Below, one piece after another: positions 1-8,245 of a DNA stretch of 64,000 nucleotides (position 1 is its first letter; every line of letters begins with the position of its first letter). The stretch covers positions 496,001 through 560,000 of the forward strand of contig NZ_JANHGR010000001.1 in NCBI RefSeq assembly GCF_026616205.1. Direction: 5' to 3'. A program made the position numbers and the translations under genes. Source of the stretch: Halolamina litorea (GTDB lineage Archaea; Halobacteriota; Halobacteria; Halobacteriales; Haloferacaceae). The notes below the pieces were generated by a model. That model was given only the letters and a program-made list of their open reading frames with translations, was not told the DNA's origin and searched no databases.

Positions 1-390
1 TTCCTCTACTCGACCGAGGACGTTTCGACCGTGCTGGACAGCCTCGGTTCCGAGGGCCGGAGCCTCTACGTCAACGCGCTGCTGATCGACTTCGGGTTCG
101 TCGTGACGTTCGCGTTCGGGCTGGGGCTCCCGCTCGCGAACCTCTTGCCGCGGCTCACCGACAACATGGCCGTGCGCTCGTTCGCGCTCGCCCCGGCGGT
201 CGCCGGCGCCCTCGACGCCGTCGAGAACGTCGTGCTGCTCTACGCCATCAACACGTTCCCCGACATGCCCGGCGCGGCGATCAGCGTGGCCAGCATCTTC
301 ACGACGGTGAAGCTGGTGCTCCTGTTCGGTTCGCTGCTGGTGCTGGTCGTCGCGGCGCTGGCCGTCGGCGTCCGCTCGGTGATGAACTGA
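1..390 (+). CDS. Membrane protein, C-terminal part (truncated by window edge)
   Basis: The frame is open from the first base, so the gene begins before the window; 129 residues are visible. Three hydrophobic stretches can be seen (about residues 24-50, 61-84 and 92-125), joined by short polar loops, so this is an integral membrane protein. The motif GALDAVENVVLL in the middle segment resembles small four-helix membrane proteins, but I do not recognise the family. It ends with a TGA 78 nt before the aldolase gene. An internal ATG at 31 is an unlikely start because the preceding codons are in frame and coding-like. Function unknown. Confidence 0.7.
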   Translation, partial: FLYSTEDVSTVLDSLGSEGRSLYVNALLIDFGFVVTFAFGLGLPLANLLPRLTDNMAVRSFALAPAVAGALDAVENVVLLYAINTFPDMPGAAISVASIFTTVKLVLLFGSLLVLVVAALAVGVRSVMN

Positions 391-433
391 ACGCCGGCCC
401 GGCGGCTCCGGGCGGGTCGGTTACCGGAGGAAG

Positions 434-445
434 ATAGCTTTTTGT
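434..445 (+). promoter_or_regulatory. TATA-like element of the aldolase/FBPase pair
   Basis: A T-rich run (tagctttttgtg) in otherwise GC-rich DNA is centred about 29 nt before the aldolase ATG. This is the spacing expected for a leaderless haloarchaeal transcript. No Shine-Dalgarno-like sequence lies before the ATG. Confidence 0.45.
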
Positions 446-468
446 GCTGACTCGCCCGAACCTCGGGC

Positions 469-1290
469 ATGATCCCCGGCGCAACCGACCCAATCTCCCG
501 TGACGGTAAGATGCTGATCCTGGCGTACGACCACGGCCTCGAACACGGTCCCGTCGACTTCGAGGCGGTGCCGGAGTCGATGGACCCCAAGCACGTCTTC
601 GACATCGCGACCCACGACGCGGTCACCGCACTCGCTGTCGGCAAGGGCGTCGCAGAGGCCCACTACCCCGACTACGAGGACGAGGTCAACCTGCTGGCGA
701 AGATCAACGGCACCTCCAACCTCTGGATGGGCGAGCACGACTCGGCGGTCAACTGGAGCGTCGACTACGCGAAGGAACTCGGCGCCGACGCCATCGGCTT
801 CACGCTTTACGGCGGCTCGAACCACGAGGTCGAGATGGCCGAGGAGTTCCGCGACGCACAGGAGGCCGCCCGCCACCGCGACATGGGCGTCGTCATGTGG
901 TCCTACCCGCGCGGGCAGGGCGTCAAGAACGACACCAAGCCAGGAACGATCTCCTACGCGGCCCGACTCGGCCTCGAACTCGGCGCCGACGTGGCGAAGA
1001 TCAAGTACCCCGGCGACCCCGACGCGATGGCCCACGCCTGCGAGGCGGCGGCGTCGACGGACGTGGTCATGTCCGGCGGCTCGAAGGCCTCCGACGAGGC
1101 GTTCCTCACCAACGTGAAGGAGGCGATGGACGCCGGCGCGAAGGGGCTCGCGGTCGGCCGGAACGTCTTCCAGCGCGAGAACCCCGAGGCGCTGCTCGAC
1201 GGCCTGGAGAAAGTCATCTTCCAGGAGGCGTCCGTCGAGGAGGCGCTCGCGGCCGTCGAGAGCCACGGCGCACAGGCCACGCTCGACTGA
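469..1290 (+). CDS. Class I fructose-bisphosphate aldolase (archaeal DhnA/FbaB type)
   Basis: Predicted cytoplasmic TIM-barrel aldolase that splits or forms fructose 1,6-bisphosphate from DHAP and glyceraldehyde 3-phosphate. The 273-residue length fits the archaeal type. Visible motifs: [11 protein letters not shown] (residues 18-28), the Schiff-base segment VAKIKY with the likely catalytic Lys at 177, and the C-terminal phosphate-binding turns SGGSK (202-206) and AVGRN (228-232). The next gene is fructose-1,6-bisphosphatase with a one-base overlap, so the pair makes fructose 6-phosphate from triose phosphates (gluconeogenesis). The related enzyme 2-amino-3,7-dideoxy-D-threo-hept-6-ulosonate synthase belongs to the same superfamily; the FBPase neighbour argues for the aldolase role. 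Confidence 0.88.
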   Translation: MIPGATDPISRDGKMLILAYDHGLEHGPVDFEAVPESMDPKHVFDIATHDAVTALAVGKGVAEAHYPDYEDEVNLLAKINGTSNLWMGEHDSAVNWSVDYAKELGADAIGFTLYGGSNHEVEMAEEFRDAQEAARHRDMGVVMWSYPRGQGVKNDTKPGTISYAARLGLELGADVAKIKYPGDPDAMAHACEAAASTDVVMSGGSKASDEAFLTNVKEAMDAGAKGLAVGRNVFQRENPEALLDGLEKVIFQEASVEEALAAVESHGAQATLD

Positions 1291-2162
1291 TGGCCGACTA
1301 CGAGGCCGTCGACGACGTGATCGAGACGGTCGCCGCCGTCGCGCCCGACGTGCGCGCGGGACTCCCCGGCCGCCGACTGACCGAGGCCGGCGTCGAGAAC
1401 CCCTCCGGCGAGACCGTCACGGCCGCCGACGTCCACGCCGACGAGCTGTTCTTCGAGGCGCTCGGCGCCATCGACGGCGTCGTCGAGTTCGCCAGCGAGG
1501 AGCGCGAAGCGGCCGTCGACGTCGCCGACGGTACCGCGGGCGAGGACGGCCTCGCCGTGGCCATCGACCCACTCGACGGCTCCTCGAACCTCGCGTCGAA
1601 CAACGCGATGGGGACCATCGTCGGCGTCGCCGACGCCCCCCTGCCGGCTGCAGGAACGGACCTCGTCGCCGCGGCCTACGTGCTCTACGGCCCGATCACG
1701 ACGATGACCGTCGCCCGCGAGGGGACGGTGACGACGTACGTGATCGACGGCGGCGAGATGACCGCGGTCGAGGAGGACGTGGAACTGCCCGACGAGCCGG
1801 TCGTCTACGGCTTCGGCGGGCGAGTGCCCGACTGGCCCGACGCGTTCCACGACTACGCCCGCGAGGTCGAGTCGGAGCTCAAGCTCCGCTACGGCGGCGC
1901 GATGGTCGGCGACGTGAACCAGGTGCTCTCCTACGGCGGGATCTTCGCCTACCCCGCACTCGACTCGGCGCCGAACGGCAAACTCCGCCTGCAGTTCGAG
2001 GGCGCACCGATCGCGAAGATCATCGAGGCCGCCGGCGGCGCCTCCTCCGACGGCGAGCGCTCCCTGCTCTCGGTCGAGCCGACGGACCTGCACCAGCGCG
2101 TCCCGGTCCACGTCGGCACCGCGGAGTACGTCGAGCGGCTGGAAGCGGCGCTCGCTGACTGA
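1290..2162 (+). CDS. fbp: Fructose-1,6-bisphosphatase, class I
   Basis: Removes the 1-phosphate of fructose 1,6-bisphosphate, the committed step of gluconeogenesis. The start is the ATG at 1290 that shares its A with the aldolase stop (TGATG), which suggests translational coupling; 290 residues. The family metal/phosphate motif IDPLDGSSN is at about residues 92-100, preceded by the acidic pair in ASEEREA (68-74). [13 protein letters not shown] motif with EAAGG follows near the C-terminus, as in class I FBPases and inositol-phosphatase relatives. The gene is followed by a short tandem repeat and a convergent unknown gene. Confidence 0.92.
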   Translation: MADYEAVDDVIETVAAVAPDVRAGLPGRRLTEAGVENPSGETVTAADVHADELFFEALGAIDGVVEFASEEREAAVDVADGTAGEDGLAVAIDPLDGSSNLASNNAMGTIVGVADAPLPAAGTDLVAAAYVLYGPITTMTVAREGTVTTYVIDGGEMTAVEEDVELPDEPVVYGFGGRVPDWPDAFHDYAREVESELKLRYGGAMVGDVNQVLSYGGIFAYPALDSAPNGKLRLQFEGAPIAKIIEAAGGASSDGERSLLSVEPTDLHQRVPVHVGTAEYVERLEAALAD

Positions 2163-2172
2163 CCGACTCCTC

Positions 2173-2255
2173 CGTCAGTCGTCACACCTCCGCGGCTGGC
2201 CGTCGCCGCGTCAGTCGTCACACCTTCGCGGCTGGCCGTCGCCGCGTCAGTCGTC
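2173..2255. repeat. Tandem 36-bp repeat over a stop codon, about 2.3 copies
   Basis: Unit 1 (2173-2208) and unit 2 (2209-2244) are identical except for one base (c at 2189, t at 2225). A third partial copy (cgtcagtcgtc) runs to 2255. The partial copy holds the last codons and the TGA stop (2247-2249, minus strand) of the convergent gene, so each full unit carries a copy of that stop region. It fills the gap between two convergent genes. Confidence 0.9.
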
Positions 2256-2852
2256 CGCCCGCGCGGCTTCGGCTCCGTCGGCGCCGGTGTTCGGCTTCGC
2301 TTCCTCGTCGGCGCCGCAGTGCAGTCGCACGTCGCTCTTCTCGGCGACGACGTAGACGCCGTCGTCGAGCCCCGGCTCAGCGAACGGGTAGTCGCCGTTC
2401 AGCCGCCCCGGCGTTTCGGGGGCGTCCGGAAGCCCGCCAGCGGGTGCGAACGAGCCCAGTGGGTCCTCCGGCGAGCAGTCGTGCCGGTCGAAGAAGGCGT
2501 GGTAGCGCTCGTAGTACGCGGTGGCCTCCTCGGGCGGGAACTCAAGCAGTTCGCCCCAGCCGTGGTTGATGAACGTCCACGTGCCCTGAATGTGGGTGAT
2601 CTCTCGGGCTTGGGACTCCGGGAACCCCTCGTCCAGCGCTTCGAGGTAGGCGTCGATGGCCCCCTCGAACAGCGCCGCAAACAGCGGCCGGCGGGCCGCG
2701 GCGTCCCGAGCGCTGTGTTCGGTGAAGAAGTCGGCGTGCATGCCGACCAGCCACGAGCGCATCCGGTCCGAGACCACCGGGATGTCCCGTTCCAGCACCA
2801 CTTGGGCGGCGTAGTTCCGCCACGTTTGGTAGAGACGCATGTGGGTGACCAC
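2247..2852 (-). CDS. Conserved-looking hypothetical protein
   Basis: A 201-residue soluble, acidic protein with a tryptophan- and aromatic-rich N-terminal half (for example MRLYQTWRNYAAQVVLERD and GTWTFINHGWGELLEF). The C-terminal tail is alanine- and aspartate-rich and looks disordered. I do not recognise a catalytic motif; it resembles small haloarchaeal DUF proteins (possibly DUF6149, not certain). An alternative start is the ATG four codons in (2840). It is divergent from the Tat lipoprotein at 2919 and convergent with FBPase. Its last codons overlap a tandem repeat. Function unknown. Confidence 0.7.
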   Translation of the reverse strand: MVTHMRLYQTWRNYAAQVVLERDIPVVSDRMRSWLVGMHADFFTEHSARDAAARRPLFAALFEGAIDAYLEALDEGFPESQAREITHIQGTWTFINHGWGELLEFPPEEATAYYERYHAFFDRHDCSPEDPLGSFAPAGGLPDAPETPGRLNGDYPFAEPGLDDGVYVVAEKSDVRLHCGADEEAKPNTGADGAEAARADD

Positions 2853-2918
2853 ACGAGCGAGACGGGAGTAACTGGGGGCAACCCGAACGTATTTGGAGTC
2901 GTGAAATCATTCCGACCT

Positions 2919-4253
2919 ATGGACGTTTCACGTCGCCGACTGTTGGCGACACTCGGTGTCGGGAGCGCCGTCGGGACAGCGGGCTGTAGCGGCGTCGACC
3001 GCGCCCGATCGCTCGCCGACGGCGCCATCGGTGGGGACGGGGCCGCACCGCCTTCCGGCGAGCTTTCGGGGTCGATGAGCGACGCGATATACGCGCCCGG
3101 CAGCAGCGTCGACATCGGGCACCGCTTGCTGACCGTCCGGGACGTCGCCTCGCTGCGCGAGCACGACGAAAGCGAGGTGGCCGCGGCACTGATCGACCTC
3201 CCGACGACCAAGGCCGAGAACGGGTACGACCTCGACCCCTCGACCGTCGAGACGTACGGCCGGTACGGCCGCACCGAGATCATTTTGGGCTCGTTCACTC
3301 GCGAGGCGCTGGTCGAGAGCTTCGAGTCCGATAACTGGCAACACAGCGAGACTCACCACGGTATCGACGTGTTCCACCACCCCGAGCAGCCCGAACGCTG
3401 GGCGGCGGGCGGGGGCGACGGCGTCTTGCTGACGACGGGCCGGAACTGGGCGACCCCGCCGGAGGCGTTCATCCGCGCCCACGCCGAGGCGATTGCGGGG
3501 GAGACCGACCGCTACCGCGACGATCCGGACATGGCCGAACTCCTGTCAGTCGTCGGCGGCGGCGACTACGTCGCGGCGGTCACGTCGCCGCCCGACCTCG
3601 GCGACCGACCGCCCCACACCCGCGCCGTCGGGCGAGCGCTCGAAGTCGGTGACGACGGCGTCACGGACACGATGGCGTTCCGCTTCGACGAGTCGGCACC
3701 GAAGAGCCCCCGGCAGTACGCCGAGACGTGGGGCGGGCGCTGGGGCAAGCAGGCCAGCGACGACGGGAGTTCGAACGCGGTCCCGGGCACGGCGGGGCGC
3801 GTCGGCTACTTCTCGGCGAGTCGCCCCGAACGCGCCTTCACCGAGACCGAGGAGGGGGGCGTCGTCGCCGCAATCAAGCAGAACGACCCCGCGGTCATCA
3901 TGGGCGGGCGGGTGAGTCGGCGATTCGCGGAGGCGAACGCGATGGAGGCGCCCGACGTGTCGTTCTCGGCCCGCCGGCTGTCGGACGTCGACGCCGACTG
4001 CGGCGGCGGTTCGAACGTCATCGAACTCACCCACCGGTCGGGGCCGCCGGTGCTCGCACGCCGACTCCGGGCCGTTCTCGCCGGCGCTGAGGAACTGTAC
4101 CGGCTGGATCGGTGTGGCTACGGGTTCGGGGAGGAGATCGTCAGGGGGGCGTCGGTCCGGGTCGGGTTCGAGGCGTCGGACGGGGCGCCGTTCCTCGTCC
4201 TTTGGGACGGTCCGTACGGCACTCGTAAGCGACTTTCAGTCGAGTTCGAGTGA
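2919..4253 (+). CDS. Tat-exported lipoprotein of unknown function
   Basis: Begins MDVSRRRLLATLG with a twin-arginine motif at residues 5-7, a short hydrophobic stretch, and a lipobox GTAGC with Cys23 as the expected lipid attachment site. The mature 420-residue protein should therefore sit on the outer face of the membrane, exported folded by Tat as is usual in haloarchaea. The start at 2919 is chosen because it puts the Tat signal at the N-terminus; the open frame continues upstream without coding character. No enzyme motif is recognised in the body. It is monocistronic and followed by tRNA-Leu. Confidence 0.8.
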   Translation: MDVSRRRLLATLGVGSAVGTAGCSGVDRARSLADGAIGGDGAAPPSGELSGSMSDAIYAPGSSVDIGHRLLTVRDVASLREHDESEVAAALIDLPTTKAENGYDLDPSTVETYGRYGRTEIILGSFTREALVESFESDNWQHSETHHGIDVFHHPEQPERWAAGGGDGVLLTTGRNWATPPEAFIRAHAEAIAGETDRYRDDPDMAELLSVVGGGDYVAAVTSPPDLGDRPPHTRAVGRALEVGDDGVTDTMAFRFDESAPKSPRQYAETWGGRWGKQASDDGSSNAVPGTAGRVGYFSASRPERAFTETEEGGVVAAIKQNDPAVIMGGRVSRRFAEANAMEAPDVSFSARRLSDVDADCGGGSNVIELTHRSGPPVLARRLRAVLAGAEELYRLDRCGYGFGEEIVRGASVRVGFEASDGAPFLVLWDGPYGTRKRLSVEFE

Positions 4254-4333
4254 CCGATCGCGTCGTGATAGGATCGTTTTTGTGTCCGGGTCGCATCGGG
4301 TCGACTGCGACGCGAGTCCGGTCGCGTCACGGC

Positions 4334-4418
4334 GCGCGGGTTGCCGAGCCAGGCCAAAGGCGTAGCGCTTAGGACGCTATCCCGTAGGGGTCCGCCGGTT
4401 CGAATCCGGTCCCGCGCA
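4334..4418 (+). tRNA. tRNA-Leu (anticodon UAG)
   Basis: The acceptor stem GCGCGGG (4334-4340) pairs with CCCGCGC (4411-4417), with discriminator A at 4418. The anticodon stem TAGCG/CGCTA closes the loop CTTAGGA, giving anticodon TAG, read as Leu (CUA). A long variable arm (TCCCGTAGGGGTCC) marks a class II tRNA, as expected for leucine. The T arm is GCCGG-TTCGAAT-CCGGT. CCA is not encoded. A T-run (4420-4423) follows as a likely terminator. The 3' 22 bases are repeated downstream. Confidence 0.95.
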
Positions 4419-4444
4419 TTTTCCGACTCCACTCTCGGGAGTGT

Positions 4445-4498
4445 CGCGAATCTCCTCAGAAGGATTCGCGGCCCAGAGAACGAACAGAGTGAGTTCTC
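4445..4498. repeat. Two small inverted repeats between tRNA-Leu and its partial copy
   Basis: CGCGAATC (4445-4452) pairs perfectly with GATTCGCG (4463-4470), leaving a 10-nt loop. GAGAAC (4476-4481) pairs with GTTCTC (4493-4498). Both lie in the 75-nt spacer between the tRNA and the duplicated tRNA end. Confidence 0.7.
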
Positions 4499-4500
4499 GT

Positions 4501-4529
4501 GGTTCGAATCCGGTCACGCGCATTTTCCG
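4501..4529 (+). repeat. Duplicated 3' end of tRNA-Leu (att-like remnant)
   Basis: This 29-nt segment matches 4397-4425 (T-loop to just past the tRNA end) with one mismatch, at 4516. It lies 104 nt downstream in the same orientation. It lacks a 5' half able to form a tRNA. Direct repeats of a tRNA 3' end are typical attachment-site scars. Confidence 0.8.
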
Positions 4530-4544
4530 TCCGAGCGACCGTGA

Positions 4545-5714
4545 TCACTCGCCGTCGTTCGACCAACTGTTTCGGATCCGCTCGCGAACGCTCTCTCGAA
4601 CCCCCCGGTCCTCCGAGAAGTCACTCAGTCGCATCTGGTCCGAGGACACGCCCTCGTCCTCCTCGTCGGCGCCGAGCAGGCGCGGCAGGGCGGTCTGGCC
4701 GAAGGTGAGCCCGACCACCAGCATGATCGGGGCGAAAAAGAGCCCGTAGAACCCCAACACCACCGGGCCGAGCGTGTACGCGAGCATCAACAGTCCGACG
4801 TGAGTGTTCTCGCCGCTGAGGATCGGGCGCAGCAGGATGTCCGGGATCGTGTCGACGACGACGACGGCGACGACGAGGAACCCCACGATGTAGGGCAGCA
4901 GCGACTGGTCGCCGCCGAGGAGGATCGGCAGCGCGGCGACGGCCGTCAGCGGGAGGTAGACGATCTTCATCCCGACCACCGGGATCAGGCTGGCGATCCC
5001 CGTGAGCGTGCCGGCGAGGGTGGGGTACGGCACCTCCGCCGGCGCGGGGGCGACCGCGTTGTACGCCGTGAAGGCCGCGATGGCGATCAGCGAGATGGCG
5101 ATGACGTTCAACAGGTTCCCGAAGAGCACCGACTCCAGTTCCTCGTCGACGGCCTCCAGGTACTCCCGGATGATCGCCTCGTCGTCGAACCGGAGCAGCC
5201 AGTTCCGGACCCGCCCGCCGTCGATCAGCAGGTAGTAGGTGACGATCACGACGATGAAGAAGTTGAGGAAGAACCCGGAGACGAGGCCGGTGAGCAGTTC
5301 GGCGTGGCCGCTGGCCACCTCGATGAACGGCGTGAGATCGCCGGACTGGTAGGCGCCGTAGAGCCCCTGCAGGGTGAACTCCGGGACGCTGTCAACGCCT
5401 TCGAGCCACCCGACGTTCGTTGAGGCGACGTCGAGCAGGGAGTACTCCGTGACGAACGCGCGAGCCTCGATCAGGAGTAACACGACCGCGTAGCTGAGCA
5501 GTAAGACGAGCGGGATCGCCAGCGACGCGAGCACGGTCACCGCTCGGAGGCGCGCCGGCAGACGGAGCCGCCGGAGGAACTTGAAGTACCGCCGCGTGGA
5601 GTAGTAGAGGAACACCGAGACGGTCAGCGGGGCGACGAAGCGGTACGCGAGCGCGCCGAGTACGGCCATGACGGCGACGCCGAACAGCGCGATAACCGCC
5701 CGTCGTTCGTCCAT
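4545..5714 (-). CDS. AI-2E family transporter (PerM/TqsA type permease)
   Basis: A 389-residue integral membrane protein starting MDERRAVIALFG, with about seven to eight hydrophobic helices. It has the order typical of the AI-2E exporter/PerM family: two N-terminal helices, a long extracytoplasmic region, then a C-terminal bundle containing IASLIPVVGMKIVYLPLT and a PDILLRPILSG motif. The family includes autoinducer-2 exporters and Na+/H+ antiporters, so the substrate is not known here. The start at 5714 is preferred over the upstream in-frame start at 5801, whose Arg/Pro-rich extension is not membrane-like. Divergent from dacZ. Confidence 0.85.
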   Translation of the reverse strand: MDERRAVIALFGVAVMAVLGALAYRFVAPLTVSVFLYYSTRRYFKFLRRLRLPARLRAVTVLASLAIPLVLLLSYAVVLLLIEARAFVTEYSLLDVASTNVGWLEGVDSVPEFTLQGLYGAYQSGDLTPFIEVASGHAELLTGLVSGFFLNFFIVVIVTYYLLIDGGRVRNWLLRFDDEAIIREYLEAVDEELESVLFGNLLNVIAISLIAIAAFTAYNAVAPAPAEVPYPTLAGTLTGIASLIPVVGMKIVYLPLTAVAALPILLGGDQSLLPYIVGFLVVAVVVVDTIPDILLRPILSGENTHVGLLMLAYTLGPVVLGFYGLFFAPIMLVVGLTFGQTALPRLLGADEEDEGVSSDQMRLSDFSEDRGVRESVRERIRNSWSNDGE

Positions 5715-5837
5715 GGTGGGTTCACTCGACCCGCGAATGTAAAGTATCCGGGACGACCGCCGGGCGGGCGCTCGTGGCCGCCGCGGGCCTGACGAACCCA
5801 CAAACCCTTTGATGCGCCGGGAAAACTATCTCTGATA

Positions 5838-6647
5838 ATGTCGACCCCTGCCGATCTCCTCGACGACCTGACGGCTGACTTGGACGCGCTGTTCGTGTTC
5901 TCGCCCAGCAGCGGATTCTACGAACGGTTCGAGGAGAGCGAGGAGGAGGTCGTGGTCGTGGCCCCGGAGAACTCCGTCGACGCGGAGACGTTCGTCGAAC
6001 TCCCCCTCGAGTTCGACAACGTTCGGGACCGCATCCGGTTCGGTATCGAGGGGGCTATCGACCGCGGGATCGTCGACGACGGTGACGACGTGGCCTGCGT
6101 GGTTGGGGTCTTCGGCGACGACTACGACTCCCTGGTCCGGGTTCGCGTCGACGAGTCGATCCACACCGGCATCTACGACCTGTTCGTGAACTCGCGTGCG
6201 GACCCCGGGGTCATCCGTGACGTGTTCGAGGTCGTGATGGAACTCGGCAAGAAGGGCCAGAAGGGCAAGCCAGTCGGCGCGCTGTTCGTCATCGGCGACG
6301 CCGGGAAGGTGATGAACAAGTCCCGCCCGCTCAGCTACAACCCCTTCGAGAAGTCCCACGTCCACGTCGGCGACCCCATCGTGAACGTGATGCTCAAGGA
6401 GTTCTCGCGGCTCGACGGCGCGTTCGTCATCAGCGACTCGGGAAAGATCGTCTCGGCGTACCGCTACCTCGAAGCCGGCGCCGAGGGCGTCGACATCCCG
6501 AAGGGGCTCGGCACCCGGCACATGGCCGGGGCGGCCATCACGCGGGCGACCAACGCGACCTCGATCGTGCTCTCGGAGTCCGACGGGCTGGTTCGGGCGT
6601 TCAAGGGCGGGGAGTTGATTCTGGAACTCGATCCGGAGGACTACTGA
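5838..6647 (+). CDS. dacZ: Diadenylate cyclase DacZ (c-di-AMP synthase)
   Basis: Condenses two ATP into c-di-AMP, a second messenger tied to osmotic balance in haloarchaea. The DAC domain fills the C-terminal half: the catalytic DGA motif lies in LDGAFVISDSG (residues 192-202), and the ATP-contacting GTRHMAGAA segment is at 225-233, a variant of the usual RHR motif. The N-terminal half (1-140) matches the archaeal DacZ regulatory domain; no DNA-binding DisA domain is present. Length 269 fits. It overlaps the next gene, an MscS channel, by one base (TGATG), a pairing that suits a role in osmotic control. Confidence 0.9.
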   Translation: MSTPADLLDDLTADLDALFVFSPSSGFYERFEESEEEVVVVAPENSVDAETFVELPLEFDNVRDRIRFGIEGAIDRGIVDDGDDVACVVGVFGDDYDSLVRVRVDESIHTGIYDLFVNSRADPGVIRDVFEVVMELGKKGQKGKPVGALFVIGDAGKVMNKSRPLSYNPFEKSHVHVGDPIVNVMLKEFSRLDGAFVISDSGKIVSAYRYLEAGAEGVDIPKGLGTRHMAGAAITRATNATSIVLSESDGLVRAFKGGELILELDPEDY

Positions 6648-7453
6648 TGGTGGAGCCGGTGGCGATCCAGTTCGGCTTCGAGCTCGGCGGCCCGCTCGGA
6701 GCGGTCCCGGAGCGGATCTGGCTCGCCTTCGCGGTGTTCCTGCTCTCTGCCGTGCTGGCGTGGGCCGTCGTGAAGGTCAACGCCGGCCTGCTCGAACGGG
6801 CTGGCCTCCCCGAGAGCATCGAGGGGACCGCGTTCGAGCGGACCGCTCGCGGCGTCGGCACCTCGACGGTGGCCATCCTCTCACAGCTCTCGGGCTGGTT
6901 CATCGTGATCCTCGGCGCCATCGTCGCCATCTCCATCGCGGAACCGAGCTACGCGGACCAGTTCTGGTCACAGACGACCGGCTTCCTCCCGAGCCTCTTC
7001 GTCGCGGTGTTGATCCTGATCGTCGGCATCGTCGTCGGCGACAAAGTCGAACTCTTCCTCACCGAACGGCTGCGGAGCGTCAAACTCCCCCAGATCGGGA
7101 TCGTCCCGACCGCGGCGAAGTACAGCGTCTTCTACGTCGCGTTCGTCCTCGCCCTCGACCAGATCGGGGTCGCCACGTTCGCGCTGGTCGTGCTGCTGGC
7201 GCTCTACGCGCTGGCGATCGTCGTCTTCGGCGTCGTCGCCGGCAAACAGATGCTCTCCTCGGCGGCCGCCGGTATCTACCTGTTTCTGAACCAGCCGTAC
7301 GGCATCGGCGATACGGTGAAGATCGGCAACCAGCGGGGTGTCGTACAGGAGATCGACGTGTTCGTCACCCACATCGAGGCCGAGAGCGAGGAGTACGTCG
7401 TCCCGAACGATCGGGTGTTCGACGGCGGCATCGTGATCATTCACGACGACTGA
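6647..7453 (+). CDS. Small-conductance mechanosensitive channel, MscS family
   Basis: A 268-residue membrane protein with about four to five transmembrane helices followed by the short MscS beta domain. The beta domain is seen in FLNQPYGIGDTVKIGNQRG and a following VVPNDRVF segment. It ends soon after the beta domain, so the large cytosolic cage of E. coli MscS is missing or much reduced. Its ATG overlaps the dacZ stop, so the two are almost certainly co-transcribed and translationally coupled. Likely function: pressure relief on hypo-osmotic shock, perhaps gated or tuned through c-di-AMP (inference). Confidence 0.85.
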   Translation: MVEPVAIQFGFELGGPLGAVPERIWLAFAVFLLSAVLAWAVVKVNAGLLERAGLPESIEGTAFERTARGVGTSTVAILSQLSGWFIVILGAIVAISIAEPSYADQFWSQTTGFLPSLFVAVLILIVGIVVGDKVELFLTERLRSVKLPQIGIVPTAAKYSVFYVAFVLALDQIGVATFALVVLLALYALAIVVFGVVAGKQMLSSAAAGIYLFLNQPYGIGDTVKIGNQRGVVQEIDVFVTHIEAESEEYVVPNDRVFDGGIVIIHDD

Positions 7454-7480
7454 GAACATCGGTTCGACCGGTTTCACCGT

Positions 7481-7497
7481 TAAATATTTATTCAACA
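7481..7497 (+). promoter_or_regulatory. Strong AT-rich promoter (TATA) before the 7520/histidine kinase unit
   Basis: The run ttaaatatttattcaac is the most AT-rich stretch nearby. It contains a TATA-like core about 27-32 nt before the ATG at 7520 and an 8-bp palindrome (aaatattt, 7483-7490). It suggests an independent, well-expressed leaderless or short-leader transcript. Confidence 0.55.
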
Positions 7498-7519
7498 GGA
7501 CGTTCCCATAGACACATTC

Positions 7520-8245
7520 ATGCGGGACGATGCAGCGGCCGAACACGCCACGTCTGAGGTCACCGCTGCCGGCCCCGAGGCGGTTTCCGCCGCCGAGTCG
7601 GTGTTGGACGCGTTCTACCAACAGGACCAACGCGAACTCCACCTGATCCGTGGTGACGCCGACGCGGCGATGCGTGCCCAGGAGCGCGCGAACGTCGGCA
7701 TGACCCGAGCGTTCGCCGCCGAGTTTCCGACTATCTCCACGGCGGCCGCCGAACAGGCCGGGACCCGCTTCATGCACGCACTCTACTTACAGGACGAGAT
7801 CGAGAACTGGGAGTACGTCGTCGAACAACGGTCGAACCCAGGAATCGAGGAACTGCTGTTCACCGAGGGATCGGTGCCCGCCGAGACCCGCCAGTCGAGT
7901 GATCCCCGGTGGGACTGCGTCGAGGGCTGCCTCGAGGAGGTCTGTTCGTACACCGGCATCGACCCCGAGTACGCCGTCTGTCAGACGCGGTTCTGGAAGC
8001 TCCACGGCGGCGTCGAGGACTACTGGCGACAGGACGCCCTCGACGCCCACCGGCTGAAGCTCCGGTCGATGATCCCCGGCGCCGCCGAGTCGACGATCGA
8101 GTCGCTGGCCGAGACGTTCGTTGACGGCGTCGCCATCCACGACGACTGGACCCACCAAGACCGCGAGGCCGACCTCGAGCGTGTCCTGGACATGGTCGCC
8201 AACTACTACCAGCGAGTGTTCGACGTTCGGGCGGTCGAGGGATGA
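7520..8245 (+). CDS. Unknown Cys-cluster protein, partner of a histidine kinase
   Basis: A 241-residue soluble, largely helical, acidic protein that I cannot assign to a family. Four cysteines fall within 22 residues (C133, C137, C142, C154) in a region beginning WDCVEGC, which is unusual because haloarchaeal proteins are Cys-poor; histidines at 41, 86, 162, 177, 207 and 212 could also be ligands. Its stop overlaps the ATG of the PAS histidine kinase by four bases (ATGA), so the two are translationally coupled and probably act in one signalling unit. It could be a sensor input protein, a metal or haem binder, or an unusual regulator; all of these are inference. Confidence 0.75.
   Translation: MRDDAAAEHATSEVTAAGPEAVSAAESVLDAFYQQDQRELHLIRGDADAAMRAQERANVGMTRAFAAEFPTISTAAAEQAGTRFMHALYLQDEIENWEYVVEQRSNPGIEELLFTEGSVPAETRQSSDPRWDCVEGCLEEVCSYTGIDPEYAVCQTRFWKLHGGVEDYWRQDALDAHRLKLRSMIPGAAESTIESLAETFVDGVAIHDDWTHQDREADLERVLDMVANYYQRVFDVRAVEG

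Noticed and set aside
421-1266. Long open frame on the minus strand opposite the aldolase
   Set aside because: GC-rich haloarchaeal DNA gives long antisense frames; the translation is Val/Gly/Arg-rich without motifs, while the plus strand has clear aldolase signatures.
4445-4530. Spacer after tRNA-Leu considered as a second tRNA gene
   Set aside because: Only the T-loop/acceptor 3' half matches; the 5' side cannot form the acceptor or T stem, and there is no anticodon arm.
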